Source: CAYZPB01 sp964568525 (GTDB taxonomy: Bacteria; Bacillota; Bacilli; Tepidibacillales; Tepidibacillaceae). From it: a DNA stretch of 41,657 nt. How positions within the stretch are numbered: the first letter of the stretch is position 1; each line of letters starts with the position of its first letter. Of this stretch, positions 32,819-41,036 are shown one piece after another. The position numbers and the translations under genes were made by a program. Where the stretch lies: contig CAZMPM010000008.1 of NCBI GenBank assembly GCA_964568525.1, positions 1 to 41,657 of the forward strand. The letters are read 5' to 3'. Under the pieces are notes generated by a model. The model saw nothing but the letters and a program-made list of their open reading frames with translations, ran no database searches and was not told the DNA's origin.

Positions 32819-33285
32819 TATTTTAGTTCCTTAAAAAGATTAGCCATCTCAATAGCGCTGATACCTGCGTCCCAGCCTTTGTTACCACCTTTAGTGCCTG
32901 CTCGCTCAATCGCTTGCTCTAATGTATCAGTGGTTAGTACGCCAAAAATTATCGGAACCTCTGTCTGCATCGATGCTGCAGCAACTCCCTTCGCAATCTC
33001 TGATGATACAAAATCAAAATGTGGCGTTGCACCGCGGATAACTGCCGCCAGCGTGATGACCGCATCATACTTTTTGCTTGCCGCGACTTTTTTCGCCGCA
33101 AGTGGTACCTCATACGAGCCAGGAACCCAGACCTGATCGATATCTGCTTCCTTCACTCCATGACGCACAAGCGCGTCAATCGCACCACTTAATAGTTTGC
33201 TAGTAATAAACTCATTAAAACGACCAACAACTATCCCTATTTTTAGACCTTGACCAAGATAATTACCCTCAAAAACTTTTCCCAT
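32818..33285 (-). CDS. ribH: 6,7-dimethyl-8-ribityllumazine synthase RibH
   Basis: A protein of about 155 residues that condenses ArP with 3,4-dihydroxy-2-butanone-4-phosphate to lumazine. Signature segments: IGIVVGRFNEFIT, VPGSYEVPLAAKK, AAVIRGATPHFDFV (with the catalytic His) and FGVLTTDTLEQAIERAGTKGGNKG. It probably forms icosahedral 60-mers or pentamers. The ATG at 33285 has GAGGGG ten bases upstream; the TTG at 33294 directly follows that site. It overlaps ispH by one base. Confidence 0.97.
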   Translation of the reverse strand: MGKVFEGNYLGQGLKIGIVVGRFNEFITSKLLSGAIDALVRHGVKEADIDQVWVPGSYEVPLAAKKVAASKKYDAVITLAAVIRGATPHFDFVSSEIAKGVAAASMQTEVPIIFGVLTTDTLEQAIERAGTKGGNKGWDAGISAIEMANLFKELK

Positions 33286-33313
33286 TAATCTCAACCCCTC
33301 TTATCTTATTTTA

Positions 33314-34507
33314 TTATAAATTTAGCATATGCCCAAGTTTTGTTTCCTTGGTTCGCAAATACCTAATGTTTCGTGTGTTCGGCGGAATTACAATCGGTAC
33401 GCGCTCAACAACCTCCATACCGTAACCTTCTAAACCCTTGATTTTGCGAGGATTATTAGTTAATAAACGAATCTTACCAATACCCAGATCCTTGAGAATC
33501 TGTGCCCCTATACCATAATCACGAAGGTCATCCGGAAACCCTAAATGTTGATTAGCCTCTACTGTATCGAGACCATTTGCCTGTAAATTATAAGCTTTTA
33601 GTTTATTGATAAGGCCAATACCTCGACCCTCTTGCCGCATATATAATAGAACCCCGTTACCCTCTTCTTCAATCCGGCGCAACGCCTCGTGCAACTGTGA
33701 ACCACAGTCACAGAATTTCGAAGCAAGAATATCACCGGTAAAACACTCTGAATGCACACGAACTAAGGTTGGTTTTTCCTTATCAATATTGCCTTTAACT
33801 AGAGCAACGTGCTCCTTATCATCAAGCTTATTAGTATAGACAATAGCCTGAAAATCACCATATTCAGTTGCTAACTCTGTTGAAACCGCTTTCTGAACCA
33901 AAATCTCGCTTAAACGACGATAGCGAATTAACTCTGCCACCGTAATCATCTTTAGATTATGCTTAGAAGCAACCACTTCTAGATCAGCTATGCGTGCCAT
34001 GCTACCATCCTCATTAATAATTTCGCAGATAACACCAGCGGGATAAGCTCCAGATAGTCGTGCTAAATCAACAGCTGCTTCAGTATGCCCTGCACGACGC
34101 AATACTCCGCCATCTTTTGCAACCAGCGGAAAAATATGTCCTGGTCGGCGGAAATCTTCACCACTTGCAACAGGGTTAAGCATTTGTTGAATCGTCCAAG
34201 CACGCTCGTGTGCCGATATACCTGTAGTGCTGTCACGATGGTCGATTGAAACGGTGAATGCAGTACTGTGTTTATCTGTATTGTCCTTAACCATCTGCGC
34301 TAGAGACAATTGATCCGCCCGCTCTTGCGTTATTGGCACACAGACAAGTCCACGGCCTTCCTTAATCATAAAGTTAATCGTATCAGCTGACACTTGCTCA
34401 GCTAAAGCGACAAAATCCCCCTCATTTTCACGGTCTTCATCATCAACAACGATAATTACCTCGCCCGCTTTTAAACTGCGGATTGCTTCCTCAATCGTAT
34501 TAAACAT
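33314..34507 (-). CDS. ribBA: bifunctional DHBP synthase / GTP cyclohydrolase II RibBA
   Basis: A 397-residue fusion. The N-terminal DHBP synthase (about 1-200) has the acidic DDEDRENEGDFV active-site loop and HTEAAVDLARLSG. The C-terminal GTP cyclohydrolase II (about 205-397) has RVHSECFTGDILASKFCDCG with the three zinc cysteines, MRQEGRGIGLINK and the DYGIGAQIL segment. It supplies both starting compounds of riboflavin. It lies between ribE and ribH in the usual Bacillota order. Confidence 0.97.
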   Translation of the reverse strand: MFNTIEEAIRSLKAGEVIIVVDDEDRENEGDFVALAEQVSADTINFMIKEGRGLVCVPITQERADQLSLAQMVKDNTDKHSTAFTVSIDHRDSTTGISAHERAWTIQQMLNPVASGEDFRRPGHIFPLVAKDGGVLRRAGHTEAAVDLARLSGAYPAGVICEIINEDGSMARIADLEVVASKHNLKMITVAELIRYRRLSEILVQKAVSTELATEYGDFQAIVYTNKLDDKEHVALVKGNIDKEKPTLVRVHSECFTGDILASKFCDCGSQLHEALRRIEEEGNGVLLYMRQEGRGIGLINKLKAYNLQANGLDTVEANQHLGFPDDLRDYGIGAQILKDLGIGKIRLLTNNPRKIKGLEGYGMEVVERVPIVIPPNTRNIRYLRTKETKLGHMLNL

Positions 34508-34530
34508 CTATTTACTCCTCCTAAATCCCT

Positions 34531-35184
34531 TTAGAATCCCTGCTCACGCAGAAATTCCTCTGTAATTGCATTTCCCCCATCCGTAGGTGCATTACCTATC
34601 CCGGACAAAATTCTTTCAATATACTTTGCCAACATATCAACTTCAATATTAACCAGATCTCCCAGACGGCACTCGCCTAAAGTGGTTTCCGCAAGCGTAT
34701 GCGGAATGACTGATACCGTAAACTCAGCAGTTCCCAGTCGAACAATTGTGAGGCTGATTCCGTCAATAGTTATAGAACCCTTCGGCACCAGATATTTTAG
34801 CAACTCGGCCCCAATCGTAAATTTCAAAATGACCGCATTGTCTTGTGACTTTTTCTCTATTAATGTTGCCACACCATCGATATGTCCCGAAACAAAATGA
34901 CCGCCAAAACGGCCACCTGCCGCCATCGCCCGCTCAAGATTAACTTTGCTTCCTGTGGTCAATCCATTTAGGCTAGTTCGATTCATTGTCTCCTGCATCA
35001 CATCAGCACTAAAGACCCCACCGGCAAAGTCAGTCACAGTTAAGCAGATTCCATTGACTGCAACACTGTCTCCCACGGATAAATCATCCATTATTTTTTG
35101 AGCTGCAATGCTTAAGCGCATTGAATCGCCGTTTCTTTTAATACTTTTCAGCTGTCCAATCTCTTCAATTAAGCCGGTAAACAT
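34531..35184 (-). CDS. ribE: riboflavin synthase alpha subunit RibE
   Basis: A 217-residue protein that dismutates two lumazines into riboflavin. It begins with the family's MFTGLIEEIGQL and has two lumazine-binding repeats: NGICLTVTDF with MQETMNRTSL in the first, and ISLTIVRLG with VIPHTLAETTL in the second; SGHIDGVA links them. GGAGG lies before the ATG. It starts 12 bases after the ribD stop. Confidence 0.97.
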   Translation of the reverse strand: MFTGLIEEIGQLKSIKRNGDSMRLSIAAQKIMDDLSVGDSVAVNGICLTVTDFAGGVFSADVMQETMNRTSLNGLTTGSKVNLERAMAAGGRFGGHFVSGHIDGVATLIEKKSQDNAVILKFTIGAELLKYLVPKGSITIDGISLTIVRLGTAEFTVSVIPHTLAETTLGECRLGDLVNIEVDMLAKYIERILSGIGNAPTDGGNAITEEFLREQGF

Positions 35185-35196
35185 AGCAGTTCCTCC

Positions 35197-36276
35197 TTAC
35201 CATTTTGGATAGCCGCTAATGCAGATATCCTCGCCGACCTTATCGAATTTCATCTCAGTTAAGATTACGGCCTCACTTATTTCTGCCAAGCCCATCCCGC
35301 CAATACTGGTAATAGCGTCCCTACCACCAATTAATTTTGGTGCAATAAAAGTAATATATTTATCAATTAGTTTCTGGTCAAAAAGCGAACCAATCAGCTC
35401 AGAACCACCCTCTACAAGGACTGATGTTATCTCCCGCTCGCCTAGTAATTTAAAGACATCGATCAAGCGATTAGCCTGAATTGAGTGAACCTCTATGCCT
35501 AGACCTTTTAATGCCTGTGCCTTTTCTGTTGAAGTATCTTGATTGGTAAAAATCCAAGTCTTAGCTACACCATCTGTCACAACCGCCGCTGTTAGTGGTA
35601 TATCAAGGTTAGCATCGATAACAATTCTAAGTGGATTCTTACCAGCCTCAATCCCTCGTGTTGTTAAGCTGGAATTATCAGCAATTATTGTGCCCGCACC
35701 AACCATGACTGCATCATGCTCGTGCCTTAACCTATGCACGTTTTCACGCGATACCTCTGCGGTGATCCACTTACTTTTGCCGGTGCGCGACGCAATTTTG
35801 CCATCAAGTGTCATTGCAGTTTTGACCGTGATAAATGGTAACCCAGTTGTGATGTATTTGGCCCAATCTTCATTAAGCTGTTTCGCCTCTTTCTCAAATA
35901 AGCCAACAAGTACATCGATCTTAGCTGCACGCAAAAGTTCAATCCCTCGCCCGGACACTAACGGGTTGGGATCTTGCATTGCTACATGAACCTGCTTAAT
36001 GCCTGCTCTAATAATCTGTTCAACACAAGGCGGTGTTTTTCCATAATGAACGCATGGCTCAAGCGTGACATAGAGCGTTGCACCCTCAGTTTGATTCCCT
36101 GCCATCTCAATAGCGAGCCCTTCCGCGTGCGGCCCACCGGCACGTAAATGCGCTGCTTGACCAACTACCTCATTGTCTTGCACAATTACAGCTCCAACCG
36201 TCGGATTTGGTGAGGTAAGTCCTCTTGCAGCAGTCGCTAAATCAATCGCTTGTTTCATAAATAATTTACTGTTCAT
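35197..36276 (-). CDS. ribD: bifunctional deaminase/reductase RibD
   Basis: A 359-residue enzyme. The N-terminal deaminase (1-145) shows the zinc site HAEGLAIE and LEPCVHYGKTPPC. The C-terminal reductase (about 146-359) has KTAMTLDGKIASRTGKSKWIT and VLVEGGSELIGS. It performs the second and third steps on the pyrimidine intermediate. It is the first gene of the operon and is preceded by an FMN riboswitch and an intrinsic terminator. TAGGAG precedes the ATG. Confidence 0.97.
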   Translation of the reverse strand: MNSKLFMKQAIDLATAARGLTSPNPTVGAVIVQDNEVVGQAAHLRAGGPHAEGLAIEMAGNQTEGATLYVTLEPCVHYGKTPPCVEQIIRAGIKQVHVAMQDPNPLVSGRGIELLRAAKIDVLVGLFEKEAKQLNEDWAKYITTGLPFITVKTAMTLDGKIASRTGKSKWITAEVSRENVHRLRHEHDAVMVGAGTIIADNSSLTTRGIEAGKNPLRIVIDANLDIPLTAAVVTDGVAKTWIFTNQDTSTEKAQALKGLGIEVHSIQANRLIDVFKLLGEREITSVLVEGGSELIGSLFDQKLIDKYITFIAPKLIGGRDAITSIGGMGLAEISEAVILTEMKFDKVGEDICISGYPKW

Positions 36277-36326
36277 CTATATTTCTCCTACTTTCCACAA
36301 AGTGCCCTCTTCTTTAAATTACCTCG

Positions 36327-36363
36327 AACAAAATAAAACCCTACAGCTTGTCGCTACAGGGTT
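36327..36363 (-). terminator. attenuator terminator between the FMN riboswitch and ribD
   Basis: In the minus-strand RNA, AACCCUGUAG and CUGUAGGGUU form an uninterrupted 10-bp stem with two G-U pairs around a CGACAAG loop, followed by UUAUUUUG. On the plus strand the G-U positions become mismatches, so the hairpin is strand-specific. It is the expected off-switch used when FMN is bound. Confidence 0.85.
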
Positions 36364-36413
36364 CAAAAAGGAGTGTACACAGAAAGTTCAAGGTTTATCC
36401 AACCTTAAACATA

Positions 36414-36546
36414 ATCCTTCTCCCATCCAGACTTTTACTGTCGGTTTTGGAATCGCACCAAATCAGCCAATCATAAATGACTGGGTCGCGGACTACAGTT
36501 TTTACGCTGATTACCGCCGGTAGGGAATTACACCCAACCCCGAAGA
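36414..36546 (-). ncRNA. FMN riboswitch (RFN element) of the rib operon
   Basis: On the minus strand this region runs from TTCTTCGGGGTTGGGTG through TACCGGCGGTAAT, a variable helix near GTCCGCGACCC, and ends with AGTCTGGATGGGAGAAG. These are the conserved RFN blocks in correct order and spacing. It binds FMN and controls the downstream terminator, so riboflavin genes (and ispH and the amidase by read-through) fall when FMN is plentiful. The aptamer ends about 50 bases before the terminator hairpin. Confidence 0.95.
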
Positions 36547-36570
36547 ATATCTATTAATTTTTACAAAGTT

Positions 36571-36576
36571 ATTATA
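36571..36576 (-). promoter_or_regulatory. -10 box of the rib operon promoter
   Basis: A perfect TATAAT on the minus strand about 25 bases before the riboswitch. No good TTGACA match is seen at 16-18 bases, so only the -10 element is claimed. The 36277-36723 gap otherwise holds the riboswitch, its terminator and a plus-strand promoter. Confidence 0.5.
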
Positions 36577-36684
36577 CACTAAACAGGGTCATTAAGCCAT
36601 ACCTATTTCAGATGCAACGGTCACAACGTGTATACATTTTTTTGACTTTAAGCACTTTATCTTTTTTAAATTTATGCTATTCTA

Positions 36685-36690
36685 TATAAT
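36685..36690 (+). promoter_or_regulatory. candidate -10 box for the small membrane protein gene
   Basis: A perfect TATAAT 34 bases before the TTG start at 36724, in a T-rich context. A TTGACT at 36642-36647 is too far away for it but could pair with TTTAAA at 36665-36670, so the exact promoter is uncertain. Confidence 0.35.
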
Positions 36691-36723
36691 GAGTTGTTAG
36701 CAATCGATGAAGGGGGAAGCTAC

Positions 36724-37200
36724 TTGGCAAAATTTTTTAATAAAAATAGTGCTTCAAGATGTGAATGTTTTATACCTGCTGTTCATGTCCGTTATCTATT
36801 TCTCGCTTCTGGCCTGCTGTGGAGTTTTGCGGGACTGTTTCTAAATCGACTTCCAATAGGTTGGATGCTTCATGGTAATTACTCTTATAAATTTTTATAT
36901 ATTATAACTGGTGTGCTAATCGGATTATTAATTCATATTTTCGGCTTTAATAAAGTGGCTAATAAAAATATTGCGCGAATAGAAGCAAAGGGCGAAGGGA
37001 AAGCTTGCATCTTCAGTTTTATGTCTATAAGTAGTTATCTTATAGTTATCTTTATGATGAGCCTTGGAATTTTTATGCGTAACATTGGGTATATTCCAAA
37101 AAATTTACTTTCTATATTATATCTCGGAATCGGAACAGGACTCTTTCTTTCAAGCTTCAAGTACTACATACGATTTTTTAAAACCTTTAAAAAAGCTTAA
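36724..37200 (+). CDS. hypothetical membrane protein, four helices
   Basis: A protein of about 158 residues not recognised by family. It has four hydrophobic segments: two before the middle (VRYLFLASGLLWSFAGLFL and FLYIITGVLIGLLIHIF) and two after it (SSYLIVIFMMSLGIFMRNI and LLSILYLGIGTGLFLSSF). The N terminus and C terminus (FKTFKKA) are basic, consistent with both ends in the cytoplasm. The TTG at 36724 was chosen because a GGGGG run lies about seven bases upstream; the TTG at 36694 has no ribosome binding site. It is a single gene between the divergent rib operon and a strong terminator. Confidence 0.7.
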   Translation: MAKFFNKNSASRCECFIPAVHVRYLFLASGLLWSFAGLFLNRLPIGWMLHGNYSYKFLYIITGVLIGLLIHIFGFNKVANKNIARIEAKGEGKACIFSFMSISSYLIVIFMMSLGIFMRNIGYIPKNLLSILYLGIGTGLFLSSFKYYIRFFKTFKKA

Positions 37201-37201
37201 C

Positions 37202-37235
37202 AAGAAAGCCTCCACAATGTGGAGGCTTTCTTTAT
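37202..37235. terminator. bidirectional Rho-independent terminator
   Basis: A perfect 14-bp stem, AAGAAAGCCTCCAC (37202-37215) and GTGGAGGCTTTCTT (37219-37232), around a 3-base loop. T-rich and A-rich flanks serve the plus-strand membrane protein gene and the minus-strand oxidase-like gene that converge on it. Confidence 0.9.
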
Positions 37236-37246
37236 AATTAGTTTAA

Positions 37247-38833
37247 TTAAAATCCGAAATAGCTCGAATCCTTAAGGTCACGGTATGATCTTAACTCTCC
37301 AACGTTCTTAGGATCGTTAACATCAGTACCAGAAACTAGGAATTGATGGTTAGGAACAAGCACATCTGTTTTCCAAGAACCTTCTTTGCTAAGTAGGTCA
37401 ACTAGACGCCAAATCATAAATCCAGCAAGGAGCACGAAGACTGTACCTAAGCCAATCATATCAGCAACCATAATTCCATTAACTACAGATTGTTGCATGT
37501 ATTCTGAAACAACAATTCGCTTCATCTCAAACCACATCATTGCCATTAGGGCAATATTTGAACCAATGATTAGAGCCCAACCAAAGATTACTCGAACTTT
37601 ACCTTTCATATTCCAGCGGTCTGCCATGTACATGAGCAAGATAACCGCACAGATTAATGATAGTGCATGCCAGTGACCTGCAAGTTCAATTCTCTCTTCA
37701 CGATGATTCCAGTATTGGTTACGAAAAATTTTCTCTAAGAATGCTGCCATGAATATTCCGATAAAACTTGTAACAAAGTTCATGTAAATCATCATCCATA
37801 GAGGACCAAATTTTAGCGGATCGCCAAGCATTGCACGGAATCCATCAACAATACCCGCTCTATTACCAGTACGTTTTTTGCCAAGGCCTCTTTCTTCAAG
37901 ACGGTCTCTGAATATCTTGTTCATACCATATATAACAAGAACCAGAGCACCACCCATAGCAAAGACGGCCCCTACGTAAACGAAGATGTGTGCTGCCTCA
38001 GTAACTATAACCGAGTTAGAACCACCGCCTAAGAATGCTGCACCGACTATATAACCGATTAAAGAAATTTTGTGCCAGTTGCCTTTAATGTCGAAGAATC
38101 TACCAATAAAGATCGCAATGAAAATTGCTATTAGTGCAAGCATAATATGCAAGTGCCCAACAACTGCCTTCATTTGACTTGTTTTATCGTTTTCACGAAC
38201 AGTGTCTTCTGTTAAGAACGCTTCAAAACCATTTGCAAAGTATGAACCTGCATAAGCGCCTACAGCAGCAGAAAAAACAGCTACGAAAACAACCCACCAA
38301 ATAGTGAATCTTTCCCAGCTTGCGCCTTTTTTAGTTTTTGCTAATTTTGAATCTTCTTTAAGGTAAAAACGTTTATCGCCTGGCCACAATGCAACCAATA
38401 GTAGAAGACCTACTAAAAAGATGATAGCCATACCTACTAAGTAAATACCGTGTAATGTCCACTCATGTCCGAAGTATGCAAAAACCATACCATTAATAAC
38501 AACAAGTAGATATCCAAGTGTTACTAAGCCATTAATCCACTTAGCCCATACTTTATCCATTGGTGCAAGAGCCGTAATCAAGTAAACAACCATGGCAGTA
38601 ACAATCATTGCAAACGAGTGGTAAAGCATTATAATACGACCTTCTCGTTCAGCTTGTACTAAATCCATACTTAATAAATTTACCGTAATTTCTCTTACTC
38701 CCCAGTCAACCATTGGTCCAGAAAGAGTTGCCCAAATCGCCGCTGTTACGCTAAGAATAGCTGCAGCGACAAGGATAAGACCTTTTGGTGTTGTAAATAA
38801 GTATTGCAAACGTCCCGGAGACTTACCAGTCAT
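37247..38833 (-). CDS. polytopic His-rich membrane protein resembling heme-copper oxidase subunit I
   Basis: A protein of about 528 residues with roughly 12-14 membrane helices. Intramembrane histidines sit in oxidase-like settings: His72 (MLYHSFAMIV), His123/His128, His227-x-His229 (VVGHLHIMLAL, much like the HFHYVLS helix of subunit I), His282 (EAAHIFVYV) and His387-x-His389 (LAGHWHALSL). These suggest two or more b/o-type hemes, perhaps with a metal centre. The usual CuB pair (HH) and cross-linked Tyr are not recognisable, nor are NorB acidic residues, so it is not a standard oxidase or NO reductase. The ATG at 38833 has GGGG eight bases upstream. A heme farnesyltransferase gene lies directly upstream, supporting a heme O enzyme. 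Confidence 0.6.
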   Translation of the reverse strand: MTGKSPGRLQYLFTTPKGLILVAAAILSVTAAIWATLSGPMVDWGVREITVNLLSMDLVQAEREGRIIMLYHSFAMIVTAMVVYLITALAPMDKVWAKWINGLVTLGYLLVVINGMVFAYFGHEWTLHGIYLVGMAIIFLVGLLLLVALWPGDKRFYLKEDSKLAKTKKGASWERFTIWWVVFVAVFSAAVGAYAGSYFANGFEAFLTEDTVRENDKTSQMKAVVGHLHIMLALIAIFIAIFIGRFFDIKGNWHKISLIGYIVGAAFLGGGSNSVIVTEAAHIFVYVGAVFAMGGALVLVIYGMNKIFRDRLEERGLGKKRTGNRAGIVDGFRAMLGDPLKFGPLWMMIYMNFVTSFIGIFMAAFLEKIFRNQYWNHREERIELAGHWHALSLICAVILLMYMADRWNMKGKVRVIFGWALIIGSNIALMAMMWFEMKRIVVSEYMQQSVVNGIMVADMIGLGTVFVLLAGFMIWRLVDLLSKEGSWKTDVLVPNHQFLVSGTDVNDPKNVGELRSYRDLKDSSYFGF

Positions 38834-38854
38834 CAAAATCACCCCTTCATATAT

Positions 38855-38879
38855 TATTTAAACATTAAAAGTTTAAATA
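38855..38879. promoter_or_regulatory. 25-bp palindrome before the oxidase-like gene
   Basis: Perfect 9-bp arms, TATTTAAAC and GTTTAAATA, with a 7-base spacer. It lies 22 bases before the oxidase-like ATG, in the gap after ctaB. No T-run follows on the minus strand, so it is more likely an operator or mRNA hairpin than a terminator. Confidence 0.5.
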
Positions 38880-38897
38880 CAGATTATACTTAATTCC

Positions 38898-38916
38898 AAA
38901 TGCTATTTAAGCATTT
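38898..38916. promoter_or_regulatory. 19-bp palindrome downstream of the ctaB-like gene
   Basis: Perfect 7-bp arms, AAATGCT and AGCATTT, around five bases, nine bases after the ctaB-like stop codon. Read on the minus strand it is followed by GGAATTAAG, not a U-tract. It may stabilise or process the mRNA between the two genes, or bind a regulator. Confidence 0.4.
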
Positions 38917-38924
38917 AATTAAAA

Positions 38925-39818
38925 CTATAAAGCGAAAATTAGTAAGAGCATTGCACCTAACATATAAATGGAAGCTGCTTTAAATAGGCTAAAATTCAAC
39001 TTAGACGATTTTTTCAACACTGTTACGGTAGAGAGAACAATTAACCCTATACTAAAGAGTATTAAGAATATTAGGTAGTAACCCTGCATTTCCACTAGGA
39101 AAGCCGCAGTGATCATTGCTAAACTTGATAATACAGCAGATGCAGCAATAATTATCCGGGTCACATTGACACCATATGCTGACGGAAAAGTTGGTATTCC
39201 TGCCGCCGAATATTGTTCCTCGTATTTGATACTAAAGGTTAGAATGTGTGTCGGAATCCAGAGAACAATTGCTAGTGCAAGTAAGATCCCAACTAAGTCG
39301 ATTGATCCAACACCAAGCGCTCGTCCCGCTAATATTGGCATTCCGCCGGACAAACCACCCCAGATAATTGAGTATGGCGTAACCCTTTTTAGTACAACCG
39401 TGTATAACACAGCGTCTAAAAAAAGGCCAGTTAAAATAATCCAACCGTATAATATATCAATTGCAAAGGCCCAACCTACTCCAATTCCTGCCAAAATACT
39501 GGCAACTAGGAGTGCATTCGAAACAGTAATTGTTCCCGTCGATAATGGTCGCTTCTGCGTTCTACCCATAATACTATCAATATCTCTGTCATACACCATG
39601 TTGAAAATTGTGCAACCACTAATCACTAAGAATAGGCTGCCAATGATAGCTAATGAAAGTTGCCAACCAACTACCGGACAACTTGCACTACTAAACCCAG
39701 CCCAACCTGTTATTACAAGAAGTGCTGTCTGCCGCGGCTTAATTAATACAAGGTATTCCTTTATCAATTGCCAAAAACTTAATTTAGTTGTCTCATTATT
39801 TGCAGCAACTTTAGCCAT
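38925..39818 (-). CDS. protoheme IX farnesyltransferase-like UbiA family protein (CtaB-like)
   Basis: A 297-residue UbiA-superfamily protein with about nine helices. The prenyl-diphosphate motif is NMVYDRDIDSIMGRTQKRPL (CtaB has NMxxDRDIDxxMxRTxxRPL). The second Asp region and the CtaB-type IPTHILTFSIKYEEQYSAAGIPTFP segment (normally PHFWALA...YAAAGIPMLP) are also visible. It should attach farnesyl to heme b to make heme O. Conservation is weaker than in ordinary CtaB (PHFW reads THIL), so a specialised homologue is likely. GGGGG precedes the ATG, 15 bases after the lipoprotein gene stop. Confidence 0.82.
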   Translation of the reverse strand: MAKVAANNETTKLSFWQLIKEYLVLIKPRQTALLVITGWAGFSSASCPVVGWQLSLAIIGSLFLVISGCTIFNMVYDRDIDSIMGRTQKRPLSTGTITVSNALLVASILAGIGVGWAFAIDILYGWIILTGLFLDAVLYTVVLKRVTPYSIIWGGLSGGMPILAGRALGVGSIDLVGILLALAIVLWIPTHILTFSIKYEEQYSAAGIPTFPSAYGVNVTRIIIAASAVLSSLAMITAAFLVEMQGYYLIFLILFSIGLIVLSTVTVLKKSSKLNFSLFKAASIYMLGAMLLLIFAL

Positions 39819-39833
39819 TTAAAAACCCCCAAG

Positions 39834-40913
39834 CTATTGGTTAGTCGTTGCATCAACCGGTGCTTCTGGAGCAACTTCTGGTGCTTCTACAATCGGATCT
39901 CTTACTACACGGAAGCCTACACTTGGTGATCTAAATCTTGGATCTGCATTATCTTTTTTCCATATTCTTGCATCAATATCGTAAGTTCCTTTATTTCCGC
40001 CTTTAATTCTGCGGTAGTGATATCCGTAAGGTTTGTTTCCAGTCCATTCACCTACGTTACCTGACATATCATAGATTCCATATGGACTTGATCCATCTTC
40101 AGTTTGGAAGTCTCCATATTTGTTTCCATTATAGAAACCTACTGGAGTTGTATCACTGTAACCATCTGATCCTTCAAATGGGTCGCCACTATTATTAAAG
40201 TTTAGGTAAGCGCCACCCTCTTCCCATCCCCAAGGGAATGGACGATCATCTGTTCCACGAGCTGCAGCTTCCCACTCTAACTCAGTTGGTAAGCGATAGC
40301 CATAAAACTCAGCATATGCCCATGCACCATACCAACTAACCATTGTTACTGGGTGGTTTTCATAGCCATCTTTTACTTTGAAATTTTTACCGTCAAAGCT
40401 AATGCGGCTTGCAGGATCATCAAGAATCATGAATGGATAGTCATCTGGTATAATTTTAAACTCATGACGTAAACCTCCAAATTCTGCAACGTCTCCAGGA
40501 TAAAAACCACTTACAACTTGGTCAGAATCATACGTGTAACCTTCTTCAAAGAAAGCACCCGCAACACCTTCATAGTCCCCTCCAAAGTTACCAACGAATC
40601 TGCCAATAGTAATTGTTCCAGCCTCTAAAGCCTCGGCAAGGTATTTTGCGTACTCAGCATTTGTTACAGGCACAATTTTCATTTCAAAAGCTTTTTCAAT
40701 ATAGCCATTTGGAAATGTTTGTCCAGTTTTAGCGTCTCCTTGTGTATATTGCCCTTCATAGAATCCGCCAGATGGTACTAATGCCCAAGCGTTTAAGTCA
40801 ACGCCTGATGATCTAAATTCTAATACTGCCGGATTTTCTGCTGGTAATGCTCCACAGCCTGCTAATAAAGCAATGATTAAAATTACCGATATTACAATAC
40901 TAGTTTTTCTCAT
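39834..40913 (-). CDS. formylglycine-generating-enzyme-like (SUMF1/FGE-sulfatase domain) lipoprotein
   Basis: A 359-residue lipoprotein: signal peptide ending at LLAGC with Cys20, then an FGE-sulfatase fold. Recognised blocks: VTNAEYAKYL, HPVTMVSWYGAWAYAEFYG, RLPTELEWEAAARG, PFPWGW, YGIYDMSGNVGEWTG and the end SVGFRVVRDP. Cys20 is the only cysteine in the protein, so the copper-binding Cys pair of true formylglycine-generating enzymes is missing. It cannot be an ordinary FGE and is more likely a structural, ligand-binding or EgtB/PvdO-like member working outside the membrane. It is placed between two membrane-protein genes of the oxidase-like locus. AAGGGGGTG precedes the ATG. Confidence 0.88.
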   Translation of the reverse strand: MRKTSIVISVILIIALLAGCGALPAENPAVLEFRSSGVDLNAWALVPSGGFYEGQYTQGDAKTGQTFPNGYIEKAFEMKIVPVTNAEYAKYLAEALEAGTITIGRFVGNFGGDYEGVAGAFFEEGYTYDSDQVVSGFYPGDVAEFGGLRHEFKIIPDDYPFMILDDPASRISFDGKNFKVKDGYENHPVTMVSWYGAWAYAEFYGYRLPTELEWEAAARGTDDRPFPWGWEEGGAYLNFNNSGDPFEGSDGYSDTTPVGFYNGNKYGDFQTEDGSSPYGIYDMSGNVGEWTGNKPYGYHYRRIKGGNKGTYDIDARIWKKDNADPRFRSPSVGFRVVRDPIVEAPEVAPEAPVDATTNQ

Positions 40914-40949
40914 ACTGACACCCCCTTATCAAATTATTTATGTCTGAAA

Positions 40950-40991
40950 GCGACTAGTTAACAAGTCTTTACTAGACAAGTTAACTAGCGC
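40950..40991. promoter_or_regulatory. large imperfect hairpin/palindrome between the last two genes
   Basis: CTAGTTAAC (40954-40962) and GTTAACTAG (40980-40988) are perfect arms. Outside them GCG pairs with CGC past a bulged A; inside, GTC pairs with GAC around a TTTACTA loop. There is no U-tract on the minus strand. It lies about 40 bases before the lipoprotein ATG, so it could be an operator or a processing site within the operon. Confidence 0.5.
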
Positions 40992-41036
40992 TGTGACAAA
41001 CAATCGCAAAAACTAATTGCATCAATAGAGAAAAAA

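Noticed and set aside
37247..38833. Ordinary cytochrome c oxidase subunit I or NorB-type NO reductase
   Set aside because: The His-His CuB pair, cross-linked Tyr and NorB acidic residues were not recognised. Only a general resemblance in His-containing helices can be supported.
39834..40913. True formylglycine-generating enzyme for a sulfatase
   Set aside because: The protein has no cysteine except the lipobox, and no sulfatase gene is nearby.
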